A DNA stretch of 64,000 nt from contig JAPLGM010000004.1 of NCBI GenBank assembly GCA_026390165.1, forward strand, positions 186,001 through 250,000. The letters are read 5' to 3'. The position numbers and the translations under genes were made by a program. The stretch comes from Campylobacterales bacterium. Lineage in GTDB: Bacteria; Campylobacterota; Campylobacteria; Campylobacterales; Sulfurimonadaceae. The first letter of the stretch is position 1. Each line of letters begins with the position of its first letter. The notes beneath the pieces were generated by a model. It was not told the DNA's origin, ran no database searches, and worked only from the letters and a program-made list of their open reading frames with translations. Shown piece after piece: positions 1-8,709 of this stretch.

Positions 1-1
1 A

Positions 2-457
2 GGGATCGTCACAGTAGGGGATATTGGTTCTACAGGGCGATCCGATTATACGGTGGTAGGTGATGCCGTCAACCTTGCCTCTCGCCTTGAAGGGTTATGT
101 AAACATTATCACGTACGTCTTATTATCTCAGAATTTACGTATCAACGGTTGCAATCAACGTATGTGATTCGTGAACTCGATACCGTGCGAGTCAAAGGTA
201 AATCTCTCCCAATACGGATCTATGAAGTCATTGCAATAGGAACTCCTACCCAAGAGATGCAACGTCAACTCAATGAATTCCACCGTGCATTACAGCTTTA
301 TTATGGCGGAAAATTTACCGAAGCGATTGAAGCATTCACTCTCTTGAAATCTTCTTATGCTGAGTTGCTTTATGATATTTATATTGAGCGTTCACGGTAT
401 TTATTATCGCTAAATTTAGAGCATTTCGATGGGGTTTATGATTTTATAGAGAAGTAA
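2..457 (+). CDS. Adenylate/guanylate cyclase, C-terminal part (5' truncated by window)
   Basis: The open frame enters from the window edge, so only the C-terminal ~151 residues are visible. The stretch GDIGS..RSDYTVVGDAVNLASRLE is the conserved end of a class III nucleotide cyclase catalytic domain, which makes cAMP or cGMP from the nucleoside triphosphate. It is followed by about 90 residues with a helical, TPR-like look, as often found after the cyclase domain in CHASE2-type membrane cyclases. The GTG at 53 lies inside the conserved VVGDAVN motif and is not a real start. Upstream sensor domains and the metal-binding aspartates are outside the window, so the stimulus is unknown. It ends 153 bases before the capsule operon and is probably a separate transcription unit. 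Confidence 0.85.
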   Translation, partial: GIVTVGDIGSTGRSDYTVVGDAVNLASRLEGLCKHYHVRLIISEFTYQRLQSTYVIRELDTVRVKGKSLPIRIYEVIAIGTPTQEMQRQLNEFHRALQLYYGGKFTEAIEAFTLLKSSYAELLYDIYIERSRYLLSLNLEHFDGVYDFIEK

Positions 458-543
458 AATCGTGTATATGTGTGCGTGATCAGAGCTTGATGGTATGATC
501 GAAGAGGGAGATATGTCTGAAAGTGATTAGGTGTTCATTTAAG

Positions 544-549
544 TATAAT
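544..549 (+). promoter_or_regulatory. Candidate -10 box of the capsule operon
   Basis: A perfect TATAAT lies 61 bases upstream of manC in the only sizeable gap before an 18-gene co-directional run. No good -35 hexamer is seen at the usual distance, which is common for Campylobacterota housekeeping promoters. Predicted transcription would start near 556, inside or just before the nested inverted repeat at 553-590. Confidence 0.5.
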
Positions 550-552
550 AGC

Positions 553-590
553 ATACTAATAGTAGTAAAATACTACCCTTAAATTAGTAT
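553..590. repeat. Nested inverted repeats in the manC leader
   Basis: Two perfect inverted repeats are nested. The outer arms are ATACTAAT (553-560) and ATTAGTAT (583-590); the inner arms are GTAGTA (562-567) and TACTAC (571-576) around AAA. Together they can form one long stem-loop in the RNA, or serve as operators in the DNA. They sit between the candidate -10 box and the Shine-Dalgarno-like AAAGG at about 599-602. The pairing is read directly; a regulatory role is inferred. Confidence 0.6.
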
Positions 591-610
591 ATAAAAGTAA
601 AGGTTTTTTT

Positions 611-1981
611 ATGATAAATATAATTCTATGCGGTGGAAGCGGGACTCGTTTATGGCCTATTAGTCGAACGCTTATGCCAAAACAATTTGTAAAACTTTTT
701 GATGATAAATCACTTTTTCAATTGACAGTTGAGAGAAATAATTCTATTTGTAATAAACAATTTATTGTTTCCAATACAGAGCAATATTTTTTAGCATTAG
801 ACCAGCTTGGAGAACTACATAAAACTACAGATAAGTACCTTTTAGAGCCTATCGGACGCAATACAGCCCCTGCAATTGCGCTAGCTTGTATGGAGCTTGA
901 CCCGCAAGAAATTGTTCTTATTACCCCCAGCGATCATCTTATCAAAGATCAGGATGCCTATTTACAAGTCGTTACCCGAGCTAAAGAACTTGCTTCTCAA
1001 GATTACTTAGTAACATTTGGAATTACCCCTGCATTTGCTGAAACGGGATTTGGATATATCGAATCAGATGGGGACGAGGTGATATCTTTTAAAGAAAAAC
1101 CTGATGTTATTACAGCTCAAGAGTATGTAAATGCGGGTAATTACTATTGGAACTCAGGAATGTTTTGTTTCAAAGCAGGCGTTTTTTTAGATGAACTCCA
1201 AAAGTATTCTCCGAAAATTTATGATAGTTGTAAAATCGCATTGGCAAAGGCAGATACTAACGGGTTGACGAGAATCAAACACGAAGATATGATTGCTATT
1301 CCAGAAGACAGTATTGATTATGCTGTGATGGAAAAAAGCGATCGTGTCAAAGTAGTTGCAAGCAATATTGGATGGAGTGATGTGGGGAGTTTTGATGCTC
1401 TTTATGAGGAACTACCAAAAGATGCTAACGGCAATACGTCATGTGATAATCATATTAGCATTGATAGTAAAAATAATCTTATTTTGTGTGATGGTCGCAA
1501 GATTGCTACGGTAGATGTCGAAGATCTCATTATTGTTGATACGGGTGATGCTCTGCTTGTGTCTAAAAAAGGGTCATCTCAAAAAGTAAAAAAAGTTGTA
1601 GCAGAACTTAAAAACCGTAAGAGTGAAATGCACAACATTCATCTCACAGCGCATAGACCATGGGGAACCTATACTATTTTAGAAGACACTCCAGGATATA
1701 AAATTAAACGGATTGTTGTTCAACCGGGTCAACGCCTAAGTTTGCAAAAACATTTTCACCGTAGTGAGCACTGGATCGTTGTCAGTGGTACAGCAACAGT
1801 AACAGTAGGAGAACATAGTATGCTCATTCGTCCCAATGAAAGCACCTATATCAAAATGGGAGAGATACATCGCTTAACGAATGAGGGAAAAATACCTGTA
1901 GTACTGATTGAAGCACAAGTGGGTGAGTATACAGGTGAGGACGACATAGTTCGTATTACTGATGATTATAATCGAGGGTAA
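611..1981 (+). CDS. manC: Mannose-1-phosphate guanylyltransferase / mannose-6-phosphate isomerase
   Basis: Bifunctional type II enzyme making GDP-mannose from mannose-1-phosphate and GTP, usually with a second phosphomannose isomerase activity. The N-terminal half carries the nucleotidyltransferase signature GGSGTRLWP (from residue 8) with the downstream MPKQF and a FKEKP motif. The C-terminal ~110 residues form a cupin beginning RPWGTY with the metal-site stretch QKHFHRSEHW. The 456-residue length is close to the usual 460-480. ATG at 611 follows AAAGG. It is the first gene of the capsule run and supplies the precursor for Gmd/Rmd downstream and for any mannosyl transfer. The partner phosphomannomutase is encoded at 15656. 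Confidence 0.95.
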   Translation: MINIILCGGSGTRLWPISRTLMPKQFVKLFDDKSLFQLTVERNNSICNKQFIVSNTEQYFLALDQLGELHKTTDKYLLEPIGRNTAPAIALACMELDPQEIVLITPSDHLIKDQDAYLQVVTRAKELASQDYLVTFGITPAFAETGFGYIESDGDEVISFKEKPDVITAQEYVNAGNYYWNSGMFCFKAGVFLDELQKYSPKIYDSCKIALAKADTNGLTRIKHEDMIAIPEDSIDYAVMEKSDRVKVVASNIGWSDVGSFDALYEELPKDANGNTSCDNHISIDSKNNLILCDGRKIATVDVEDLIIVDTGDALLVSKKGSSQKVKKVVAELKNRKSEMHNIHLTAHRPWGTYTILEDTPGYKIKRIVVQPGQRLSLQKHFHRSEHWIVVSGTATVTVGEHSMLIRPNESTYIKMGEIHRLTNEGKIPVVLIEAQVGEYTGEDDIVRITDDYNRG

Positions 1982-1984
1982 CTT

Positions 1985-3088
1985 TTGGCATTAACATTAA
2001 ACTGGATTAAAAAATACCGTCTTTTTAGTGCTACAGTTGTAGCACCGACATTGATTGCATCCATCTATTATGGAATGATTGCCTCTGATATTTATATTAG
2101 TGAATCACAGTTTGTCGTTCGTGCACCGGATAAACCGACGGTTTCAGGTCTGGGAGCGATGTTGCAAAGCACAGGACTAAGCAGTGCGCATGATGATGTT
2201 TATACGGTGCGTGATTATATTCTCTCTCGTGATGCCCTAACTTCATTGGATCAAAATCTCAGCTATCATAAGCTTTATGGTGATTCAAAATCAGATATAT
2301 TTAGCCGTTTCAATGGTTTTGGACTCGATGACAGTTTTGAAGCATTGTATAAATATTATCAAAAATATATCGGAATATCGATTGATTCTCAATCCTCCAT
2401 TTTGACCTTAAGTGTACAGGCTTTTGATGCCAATGAAGCCAAAAAAATCAATGAGTATCTATTGTCGATCAGTGAACAACTGGTTAATCGCCTCAATGAA
2501 CGCGGTCGTACGGATATGATCGGATTTGCGGAGGATGAAGTAGCGCGTGCGATGGTGCGTGCGAAAACAGCGTCTATGGCCGTTTCGACATACCGTGATG
2601 CCAAATCAGTTTTTGATCCGGAAAAACAGTCAGCACTTCAGCTCCAACTGGTATCAAAAATTCAAGATGAATTGATCGCAACACGTGCTCAGCTCTCCCA
2701 GATGATCAGCCTCTCTCCTGAAAATCCACAAGTGGAATTGTTGCAAAACAAAATCGCAAACTTGACATCTCAAATTGCATCTGAAACAGCTAAAGTTACA
2801 GGAAGCAATAGTTCTTTGGCACAAAAATCATCCAAATATGAACAGCTAATTCTTGAGCGTGATTTTGCAGGTAAACAGCTTGCAGCAGCTCTTGCATCGC
2901 TGGAGAGTGCACGAAATGAAGCATTACGTCAGCACCTCTATTTAGAGCGTATTAGTCAGGCAAATACACCGGATATTGCACTTGAACCGCGACGCATTAG
3001 AAGTATTTTAACGGTATTTATACTTGGTTTGATTGTTTGGGGAATTTTATCGATGCTGTTAGCAGGTATTCGTGAGCATAATGATTAA
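1985..3088 (+). CDS. kpsE: Capsule export inner-membrane protein, KpsE/CtrB/BexC family
   Basis: Polysaccharide co-polymerase-type protein that spans the periplasm and couples the KpsMT transporter to the outer-membrane channel. A transmembrane helix lies near residues 14-32 and a second at about 340-362, with a long mostly helical periplasmic region between them containing coiled-coil stretches (roughly 170-330). A proline/arginine motif (LEPRRIRS) precedes the last helix, as in the family. Length 367 is typical (about 370-385). The start used is TTG at 1985, three bases after manC ends; no better start precedes the first membrane helix. Its end overlaps kpsM. Family assignment is firm; which outer-membrane partner it meets is inferred to be the lipoprotein at 17226. 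Confidence 0.88.
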   Translation: MALTLNWIKKYRLFSATVVAPTLIASIYYGMIASDIYISESQFVVRAPDKPTVSGLGAMLQSTGLSSAHDDVYTVRDYILSRDALTSLDQNLSYHKLYGDSKSDIFSRFNGFGLDDSFEALYKYYQKYIGISIDSQSSILTLSVQAFDANEAKKINEYLLSISEQLVNRLNERGRTDMIGFAEDEVARAMVRAKTASMAVSTYRDAKSVFDPEKQSALQLQLVSKIQDELIATRAQLSQMISLSPENPQVELLQNKIANLTSQIASETAKVTGSNSSLAQKSSKYEQLILERDFAGKQLAAALASLESARNEALRQHLYLERISQANTPDIALEPRRIRSILTVFILGLIVWGILSMLLAGIREHND

Positions 3089-3872
3089 ACGAGCCTCTTT
3101 GGGCCGATCATTCCGTATACAATTACGTGTGATTGGTGCACTTTTGATGCGCGAGATTATCACCCGCTATGGGCGTCACAATATTGGATTTTTGTGGCTT
3201 TTTGCAGAGCCGATGATGTTTACACTTGGGGTAACAGCTCTGTGGATGATGGCAGATGCAACGCATGGTTCAAATCTCCCGATTACTGCATTTGCGTTGA
3301 CAGGATACAGTTCTGTTTTGGTGTGGCGTAATACTGTTGGTCGTACGACGGCTGCGATCATGCCGAATCTAAGTCTTATGTATCATCGCAATGTTCGGGT
3401 TATCGATATTTTTGCTTCTAGGATTATATTGGAGATTGTTGGTGCAGGGGCATCGTTTGTTATTTTAACCCTATTTTTTCTCGGAATCGAATGGATTATT
3501 CCTCCTCACGATATTTTAAAAGTCATTTTTGGTTGGGCAATGTTAGCGTGGTTTGGTGCTGGATTGGCACTGTTTCTTGGAGCATTAAGTGAACGATCAG
3601 AGGTGATTGAAAAGCTTTGGCATCCAATCTCTTACTTACTTTTTCCGCTCTCAGGTGCTGCTTTTATGGTGGAATGGTTGCCGCAGCAGGCGCAAAATGT
3701 GGTTTTGTATCTGCCTATGGTTCACGGTGTTGAGATTTTGCGGGAGGGCTTTTTTGGCAGCGCGGTACATGCTCATTATGATATGGGATATATGGCAGTT
3801 TGTAATCTTTGTTTGACACTTTTTGGTTTTGCGATGGAACGAGATATTAGTCGTCGTGTGGAACCTGAATGA
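3072..3872 (+). CDS. kpsM: Capsule polysaccharide ABC transporter permease, KpsM
   Basis: ABC-2 type membrane subunit that moves the finished lipid-linked polysaccharide across the inner membrane. The protein has about six hydrophobic segments and the N-terminal [11 protein letters not shown] motif typical of KpsM/CtrC/BexB. The length is 266 residues against about 258-265 in the family. A GTG at 3072 or an ATG at 3081 could start it; both overlap the end of kpsE, so translation is probably coupled. The next gene, the ATPase, starts inside its stop codon (ATGA). With kpsE, kpsT, kpsC and kpsS in the same run, it defines an ABC-transporter-dependent (group 2/3-like) capsule rather than a Wzy-dependent one. 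Confidence 0.93.
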   Translation: MSIMIKRASLGRSFRIQLRVIGALLMREIITRYGRHNIGFLWLFAEPMMFTLGVTALWMMADATHGSNLPITAFALTGYSSVLVWRNTVGRTTAAIMPNLSLMYHRNVRVIDIFASRIILEIVGAGASFVILTLFFLGIEWIIPPHDILKVIFGWAMLAWFGAGLALFLGALSERSEVIEKLWHPISYLLFPLSGAAFMVEWLPQQAQNVVLYLPMVHGVEILREGFFGSAVHAHYDMGYMAVCNLCLTLFGFAMERDISRRVEPE

Positions 3873-4525
3873 TAAAATTAGAAAATATTGTCAAAAAGTA
3901 TCATACTCGTGCAGGGTCACGTACTGTTCTCGATCATATTAATTTAGAGGTTAAGCGTGGTGAGAAGGTTGGTATTTTAGGACGTAACGGTGCTGGAAAA
4001 TCGACGCTAATCCGTTTGATGAGTGGTGCAGAGCTTCCGACATCAGGGCATATTTATCGTGGTATGCGCCTTTCATGGCCGCTTGCCTTTGGAGGAGCCT
4101 TTCAGGGAAGCTTGACAGGTATTGATAATTTGAAATTTATTTGCCGCGTATATGGTGCGGATTATCGGGATAAGATTGCATTTGTTGAAGAATTTTCAGA
4201 ACTCGGGCAGTATCTACGCGAACCGATCAAAAAATATTCAGCAGGAATGCGGGCACGACTTGCCTTTGCTATATCAATGTCGATTGAATTTGATTGTTTT
4301 CTTATTGATGAGATTGTAGCTGTTGGGGATAGCCGATTTCATGAAAAATGCAATATTGAGCTTTTTGAAAAACGACGAGATAGATCTATGATTTTGGTTT
4401 CTCATGATCCAGGATATATTCGAGAACATTGTGATCATGCAGCTGTCCTTATTGCTGGGAAACTTTATAGTTTTGATCATATTGATGAAGCATTTGAATT
4501 TTATGACAAGAGTATTGCCTTATGA
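3869..4525 (+). CDS. kpsT: Capsule polysaccharide ABC transporter ATPase, KpsT
   Basis: ATP-binding subunit that powers KpsM. It shows Walker [10 protein letters not shown] at residues 38-46, a KKYSAGM signature region, Walker [12 protein letters not shown] and the switch histidine in LVSHD. The 218-residue length equals the short KpsT/CtrD type. There is no C-terminal carbohydrate-binding extension of the kind found in the O9a Wzt transporter, so export should not depend on recognition of a terminal modification by the ATPase. The start overlaps the kpsM stop (ATGA) and its own stop overlaps the next start in the same way. Confidence 0.94.
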   Translation: MIKLENIVKKYHTRAGSRTVLDHINLEVKRGEKVGILGRNGAGKSTLIRLMSGAELPTSGHIYRGMRLSWPLAFGGAFQGSLTGIDNLKFICRVYGADYRDKIAFVEEFSELGQYLREPIKKYSAGMRARLAFAISMSIEFDCFLIDEIVAVGDSRFHEKCNIELFEKRRDRSMILVSHDPGYIREHCDHAAVLIAGKLYSFDHIDEAFEFYDKSIAL

Positions 4526-5784
4526 TTTCTAAACTAAAATTAAGTACACGTTCTCTTTCCTCGCAGCGCATGACTCTTTTAAAGCAGATGAGAAAAAATC
4601 GTCCACAGATTTCAATTCAATCCAAGCAGCTTCTAGTCGATGTGTCAGCTATTATCCAAGAGGATGCGCATACAGGAATTCAGCGTGTAGTACGGGCGTT
4701 ATTGGTACAATTATTTGCTAATCCACCCGAGGGTTATCACGTCCTACCTGTCTTTTGTACTCGCGAACATGGTTATCGTTATGCTGATAGCGTATTTGTC
4801 CATAAATTTACTTCGTATGATAATAATAATAAAATGCCCATAGCTGATGTTGTTGTAAATAATAAAGATATTTTTTTTGGTCTTGATCTGGTAGCACGTT
4901 TTTTACCCTTGCATAAAAAGCAACTTTTGAACTGGAAACTACAAGGAGTGAAACTTCATATCCTTGTGTACGACATGTTACCCCATTTGCATCCCGAGTG
5001 GTTCACTTCACGATCTGTAAAAAATTTTCATCGGTGGCTTCGTACCATTTCTGTCTATAGCGATCAACTTATTTGCATATCAAATTCAGTGAAAAATGAG
5101 TTAAGAGAGTGGCTTTGTAATCAAAACTTTAGTATTCATACCCCTCGAATCGTTACCATACCCCTTGGCTGCGAGATAGCATCCAGTATGCCAAGCTCAG
5201 GGATGGATGATCAAATAGCAGGCATACTGGAGAGCTTAAAAAAACAAAAGTTTATTCTTATGGTCGGGACGATTGAACCGCGCAAGGGATATGATGATGC
5301 ACTAAAAGCTATGAAAACTTTTTGGGACACTGGAGAAGATATTGCATTGGTTATTGTCGGAAAGACAGGGTGGAAAACAGTTAAATTACAAGAGAGACTC
5401 CTTTCTCATCCACAGCAAGGTTTTAAGCTGTTTTGGCTAAAAAATGTAAGTGATCAGGTACTCCAAAAATTGTATGAAATGGCAAATGTGGTATTAGTAA
5501 CATCGTATGGTGAAGGATTTGGATTACCAATTGTAGAAGCGATCTATTATGCTAAACCATTGCTAGTGAGAGATATTCCTGTGTTTCGGGAAGTCGTGTA
5601 TGGTTATAAAAATATTGAGTATTTTAGTGACGACAATATGCTTGTAAGTAAATTGAAAAGTCAGCTTCAAAATCCTCAAAAAAATTTAGAGAGTGAATTT
5701 CATGGGTCAACATGGTATGAGAGTGTTTTACGGTTAAATGCTTTATTCCTGACAAATCAACAAAAAAGTAGTTTTAATGGGTAG
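4522..5784 (+). CDS. GT4-family glycosyltransferase
   Basis: Retaining GT-B glycosyltransferase of 420 residues, cytoplasmic, presumably building the capsule repeat from a GDP-sugar. The C-terminal donor site is visible as [10 protein letters not shown] and [10 protein letters not shown], followed by DIPVFREV. The N-terminal acceptor domain holds LLVDVS and [11 protein letters not shown]. The same pattern recurs in the second module of the 8709 gene and, more distantly, in the 18398 gene, so these are paralogues. Sugar and linkage specificity cannot be read from sequence; mannose or D-rhamnose is suggested by the nucleotide-sugar genes nearby. The start overlaps the kpsT stop. Confidence 0.85.
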   Translation: MISKLKLSTRSLSSQRMTLLKQMRKNRPQISIQSKQLLVDVSAIIQEDAHTGIQRVVRALLVQLFANPPEGYHVLPVFCTREHGYRYADSVFVHKFTSYDNNNKMPIADVVVNNKDIFFGLDLVARFLPLHKKQLLNWKLQGVKLHILVYDMLPHLHPEWFTSRSVKNFHRWLRTISVYSDQLICISNSVKNELREWLCNQNFSIHTPRIVTIPLGCEIASSMPSSGMDDQIAGILESLKKQKFILMVGTIEPRKGYDDALKAMKTFWDTGEDIALVIVGKTGWKTVKLQERLLSHPQQGFKLFWLKNVSDQVLQKLYEMANVVLVTSYGEGFGLPIVEAIYYAKPLLVRDIPVFREVVYGYKNIEYFSDDNMLVSKLKSQLQNPQKNLESEFHGSTWYESVLRLNALFLTNQQKSSFNG

Positions 5785-6949
5785 CATTAACTCTTATGCT
5801 CAGAATTTTGAAGATGTGATGCTTTGGCGGGCATTAGGTCATATTCCGAATGGTTTTTATATTGATGTTGGCGCATGGTCACCTGATACTGATTCTGTTA
5901 CTCGATTATTTTATGAGAAAGGTTGGAGAGGTATTAATATTGAACCAAATCCTAAGTTTCACAAACAATATTTACATAAAAGAGCTGAAGATATTAATCT
6001 TAATGTAGCTGTTAGTGATGAAATAGGAACAGCTGAAATATATTTTGTATCGAATCCTGGTCTTTCATCTTTGGATAAATCAATCGCTGAGGGGCATGTT
6101 GCTTCAGGTTGGACAGCTAAACCATCACTAGTAAATGTTACAACACTTTCAAAAATTTGTGAAACTTTTTCTGAGAATCAGGCAATACACTTTTTAAAAG
6201 TTGATGTTGAGGGATTTGAGAAAAATGTTTTTCTTGGTAATGATTGGAAAAAATATCGTCCATGGATTATAGTAGCTGAAGCAACGCTTCCAATGACTCA
6301 GGTTGAAAATTATGAAGAGTGGGAGTATATTCTTTTAGATGCAAATTATCTTTTTGTTTATGCCGACGGTTTGAACCGTTTTTATCTCGCAGAAGAGCAC
6401 AAAGAGCTTTTAAAATTTTTTAAATATCCGCCGAATGTATTTGACAATTTTTCCATTAAAAAAGATGTTCAAAATACTCTAATTTATAATTCTAATACTG
6501 TTTATTGTGAGTTGAATAATGGTTTTCATATCATAGAACCATGGGGTGTTTGGTGTTCAGGTAAATTGGCATCGATGTCCATTGGAATTCGAGAAAATCA
6601 AAACTATCCCATACTGATTAATTTAAAAATAGCATTGAAAATATTTGCACCATTGTTGGAATATTCTCCTCTAATAAAAATTTCGCAACAAGAGTCCATT
6701 CTAGCGTATGTTTTATTCAGATCTACAACGCAAGAATTGAATGAATTGTCTTTAATTATCCATTGCGAGAATGAAGAGTCTGATTTAATATTTGAAATAA
6801 CGAATGAAGGTTCACCGATGGATTTTGGAAGTGTAGATAATCGTATTTTGAGTTTCGGAATGACTATCTTGTCAGCAGAAATTGTTAAAGATGATGAAAT
6901 GGGTAATCATCTACAAAAAAATCCACATATTATAGGGATTTTATCATGA
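5777..6949 (+). CDS. FkbM-family methyltransferase with C-terminal extension
   Basis: SAM-dependent methyltransferase of the FkbM family, likely O-methylating a sugar of the capsule. The N-terminal SYAQNFEDVML, the SAM loop FYIDVGAWSPD, the INIEPNP segment and LKVDVEGFE are characteristic. The catalytic domain takes up about residues 1-215; residues ~220-390 form an extra region without a motif I recognise, possibly a beta-rich binding domain. It overlaps the previous gene by 8 bases and the next by 4 (ATGA), so it is tightly coupled to the coiled-coil protein. Terminal methylation stops chain growth in the E. coli O8 system; a similar capping role here is a hypothesis. Confidence 0.82.
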   Translation: MGSINSYAQNFEDVMLWRALGHIPNGFYIDVGAWSPDTDSVTRLFYEKGWRGINIEPNPKFHKQYLHKRAEDINLNVAVSDEIGTAEIYFVSNPGLSSLDKSIAEGHVASGWTAKPSLVNVTTLSKICETFSENQAIHFLKVDVEGFEKNVFLGNDWKKYRPWIIVAEATLPMTQVENYEEWEYILLDANYLFVYADGLNRFYLAEEHKELLKFFKYPPNVFDNFSIKKDVQNTLIYNSNTVYCELNNGFHIIEPWGVWCSGKLASMSIGIRENQNYPILINLKIALKIFAPLLEYSPLIKISQQESILAYVLFRSTTQELNELSLIIHCENEESDLIFEITNEGSPMDFGSVDNRILSFGMTILSAEIVKDDEMGNHLQKNPHIIGILS

Positions 6950-8709
6950 CAAGCAATGATATTAGTTTAGAAATATTGCAACAACTCAATCAAGAATTTG
7001 CAATAAAAGAGGCTGATTTTTATTCTACAATCAAAAATCTCCATCAGCATGAAGATCAGCTAAACGCCGAAATAGAGAGCTTGAAGGTAGAATTAATTGG
7101 TAGAAATGAGAATACTCAAACGAAAATAGCAGAAATTACTCATTTACAATCTTTAATTGCAGAACTCGAACAAGAAAAAGTTGCATTTCAGAATACGTAT
7201 AATGAGCAATTAAACGTTTATCGTGAAAGTATGAATGAGTATAAAGAAGAATTAGAGGCTCAAATTAATACGATTGGTACCGAACTCAAAACACAGACCG
7301 AACGCTCAACAGAGTATTTGACTTCATTGGGACAAAGAGAGAAAGAGTTTGCACGTGAACTGGCAAAACTTAGAGAAAGTGGTGATCTACAACGTCAGAG
7401 TATCGAGACGCAATACAAAGAGGTGATTGCCGAACTTTCGAATGAGTATAAAACCCGTGAATCAAATTTGGCTTCTCAAATAGAGAATATTCGTACCGAA
7501 CTCAAAAGACAAACCGAACGCTCAACAGAGTATTTGACTGCATTGGGACAAAGAGAGAAAGAGTTTGCAAGTGAACTTGTAAAACTCATAGAAAGTGGCG
7601 ATCTACAACGTCAGAGTATCGAGACTCAATACAAAGAGGTGATTGCCGAACTTTCGAATGAGTATAAAACCCGTGAATCAAATTTGGCTTCTCAAATAGA
7701 GAATATTCGTACCGAACTCAAAACACAAACTGAACGCTCAACAGAGTATTTGACTGCATTGGGACAGAGAGAAAAAGAGTTTGCACGTGAATTAAAACAG
7801 ATAGTGGATGAAAAACATACTACAGAGTTAAAAAACAGTGATTTGTCTCATCTATTAACGGCAGCGCAACTATTAGAGTCACAATTAAAGGGTGAATTGG
7901 CTATGCGTCAGCAGATACTATCTGATTTATCCGTAGAACTTAAAAAACTACAAGGGAGCTTCACGTGGCGGATAACAGCTCCGCTACGTGCCGTGGCTAA
8001 ACTGTTTATATCCTCCCCTTCTGATTCCGAAGAAGTATCAATATCTTCAGTGAGTACTTCCTCTATAGAGAGTAATTTAGCAATAGCAGATTCATCTTTG
8101 AATACTACGATGATCGAAGAATCTAAAATAACCCAGTCTGAGCACCCTATAATCCATATAAAGGAGACATTTATGTCATCATCCCCAATCGTAGCTGCGA
8201 CATCACTCGATGAATTACTCGCTTATCATGACGCCGATTTTATTCACTGTGCGTATATTACTTTGCTCGGACGCGTGCCTGATCCTGAGGGGAACCGTTA
8301 TTATCTTGGACGTATACGTGCTGGTCGTGCAAAGATTGAAATTATTGATCAGATCGCATCATCTTCAGAAGCAAAAGAACTAAGTGTTAGTATCTTAGGA
8401 TTGCAACAAGCACTGGGACGATACCGGTGGGAAAAAATACCTATTATTGGATCGGTGATACGAAGCATAACGCGTCATGATGAAATTTCTTGTCAGATAC
8501 GTCAAATAGAAAATAATATTTATCTTCTTGGGAAAGATACGTGTAAACGTTTTGATAGAATAGAAAAAAATATTGCAATAGTTGCTAGTGAAAGTATTAA
8601 GATAGATAATGAACCTGATGAACTAAACCATTTATCATCCCATGCTCGAGAAATTTATTTTCAGCTAAAAGCGGCTGCATTAAAACAAGAATTTGGGGGT
8701 ACAAAGTAA
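6946..8709 (+). CDS. Coiled-coil protein with tandem repeats and DUF4214 domain; candidate chain-length ruler
   Basis: The 587-residue protein has no signal peptide. Residues ~10-335 are predicted by eye as an almost unbroken charged coiled coil, including two and a half copies of a 72-residue unit. About residues 337-350 carry the motif SFTWRITAPLRAV, a variant of a short motif often seen at the end of coiled coils in polysaccharide-assembly proteins. Residues ~418-470 (AYITLLGRVPDPEGNRYY) match DUF4214, a domain common in glycan-related proteins. It lies between a methyltransferase and a multi-module glycosyltransferase with 1-4-base overlaps. Together these suggest a cytoplasmic scaffold or molecular ruler that sets chain length, as the WbdD coiled coil does. 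The architecture is seen; the function is inferred. Confidence 0.7.
   Translation: MTSNDISLEILQQLNQEFAIKEADFYSTIKNLHQHEDQLNAEIESLKVELIGRNENTQTKIAEITHLQSLIAELEQEKVAFQNTYNEQLNVYRESMNEYKEELEAQINTIGTELKTQTERSTEYLTSLGQREKEFARELAKLRESGDLQRQSIETQYKEVIAELSNEYKTRESNLASQIENIRTELKRQTERSTEYLTALGQREKEFASELVKLIESGDLQRQSIETQYKEVIAELSNEYKTRESNLASQIENIRTELKTQTERSTEYLTALGQREKEFARELKQIVDEKHTTELKNSDLSHLLTAAQLLESQLKGELAMRQQILSDLSVELKKLQGSFTWRITAPLRAVAKLFISSPSDSEEVSISSVSTSSIESNLAIADSSLNTTMIEESKITQSEHPIIHIKETFMSSSPIVAATSLDELLAYHDADFIHCAYITLLGRVPDPEGNRYYLGRIRAGRAKIEIIDQIASSSEAKELSVSILGLQQALGRYRWEKIPIIGSVIRSITRHDEISCQIRQIENNIYLLGKDTCKRFDRIEKNIAIVASESIKIDNEPDELNHLSSHAREIYFQLKAAALKQEFGGTK
7279..7797 (+). repeat. 216-bp tandem repeat, about 2.4 copies, within a coding sequence
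   Basis: Copies begin at 7279, 7495 and 7711, each at the same ACCGAACTC, giving a 216-base period (72 codons). Copies 1 and 2 differ at about ten positions and are identical over their last ~85 bases; the third is partial and ends near 7797. A diverged half copy seems to lie just before 7279. The period keeps the reading frame, so gain or loss of a unit would lengthen or shorten the coiled coil without disrupting the gene. Confidence 0.9.

Noticed and set aside
458-610. JUMPstart/ops antitermination element before the capsule genes
   Set aside because: No GGCGGTAG-like sequence is present; only the inverted repeats and a -10 box are seen.
7279-7797. Regular repeats considered as a CRISPR array or minisatellite of an insertion element
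   Set aside because: The period is 216 bases with no spacer/repeat distinction, it is fully coding and in frame, and there are no cas genes or terminal inverted repeats.
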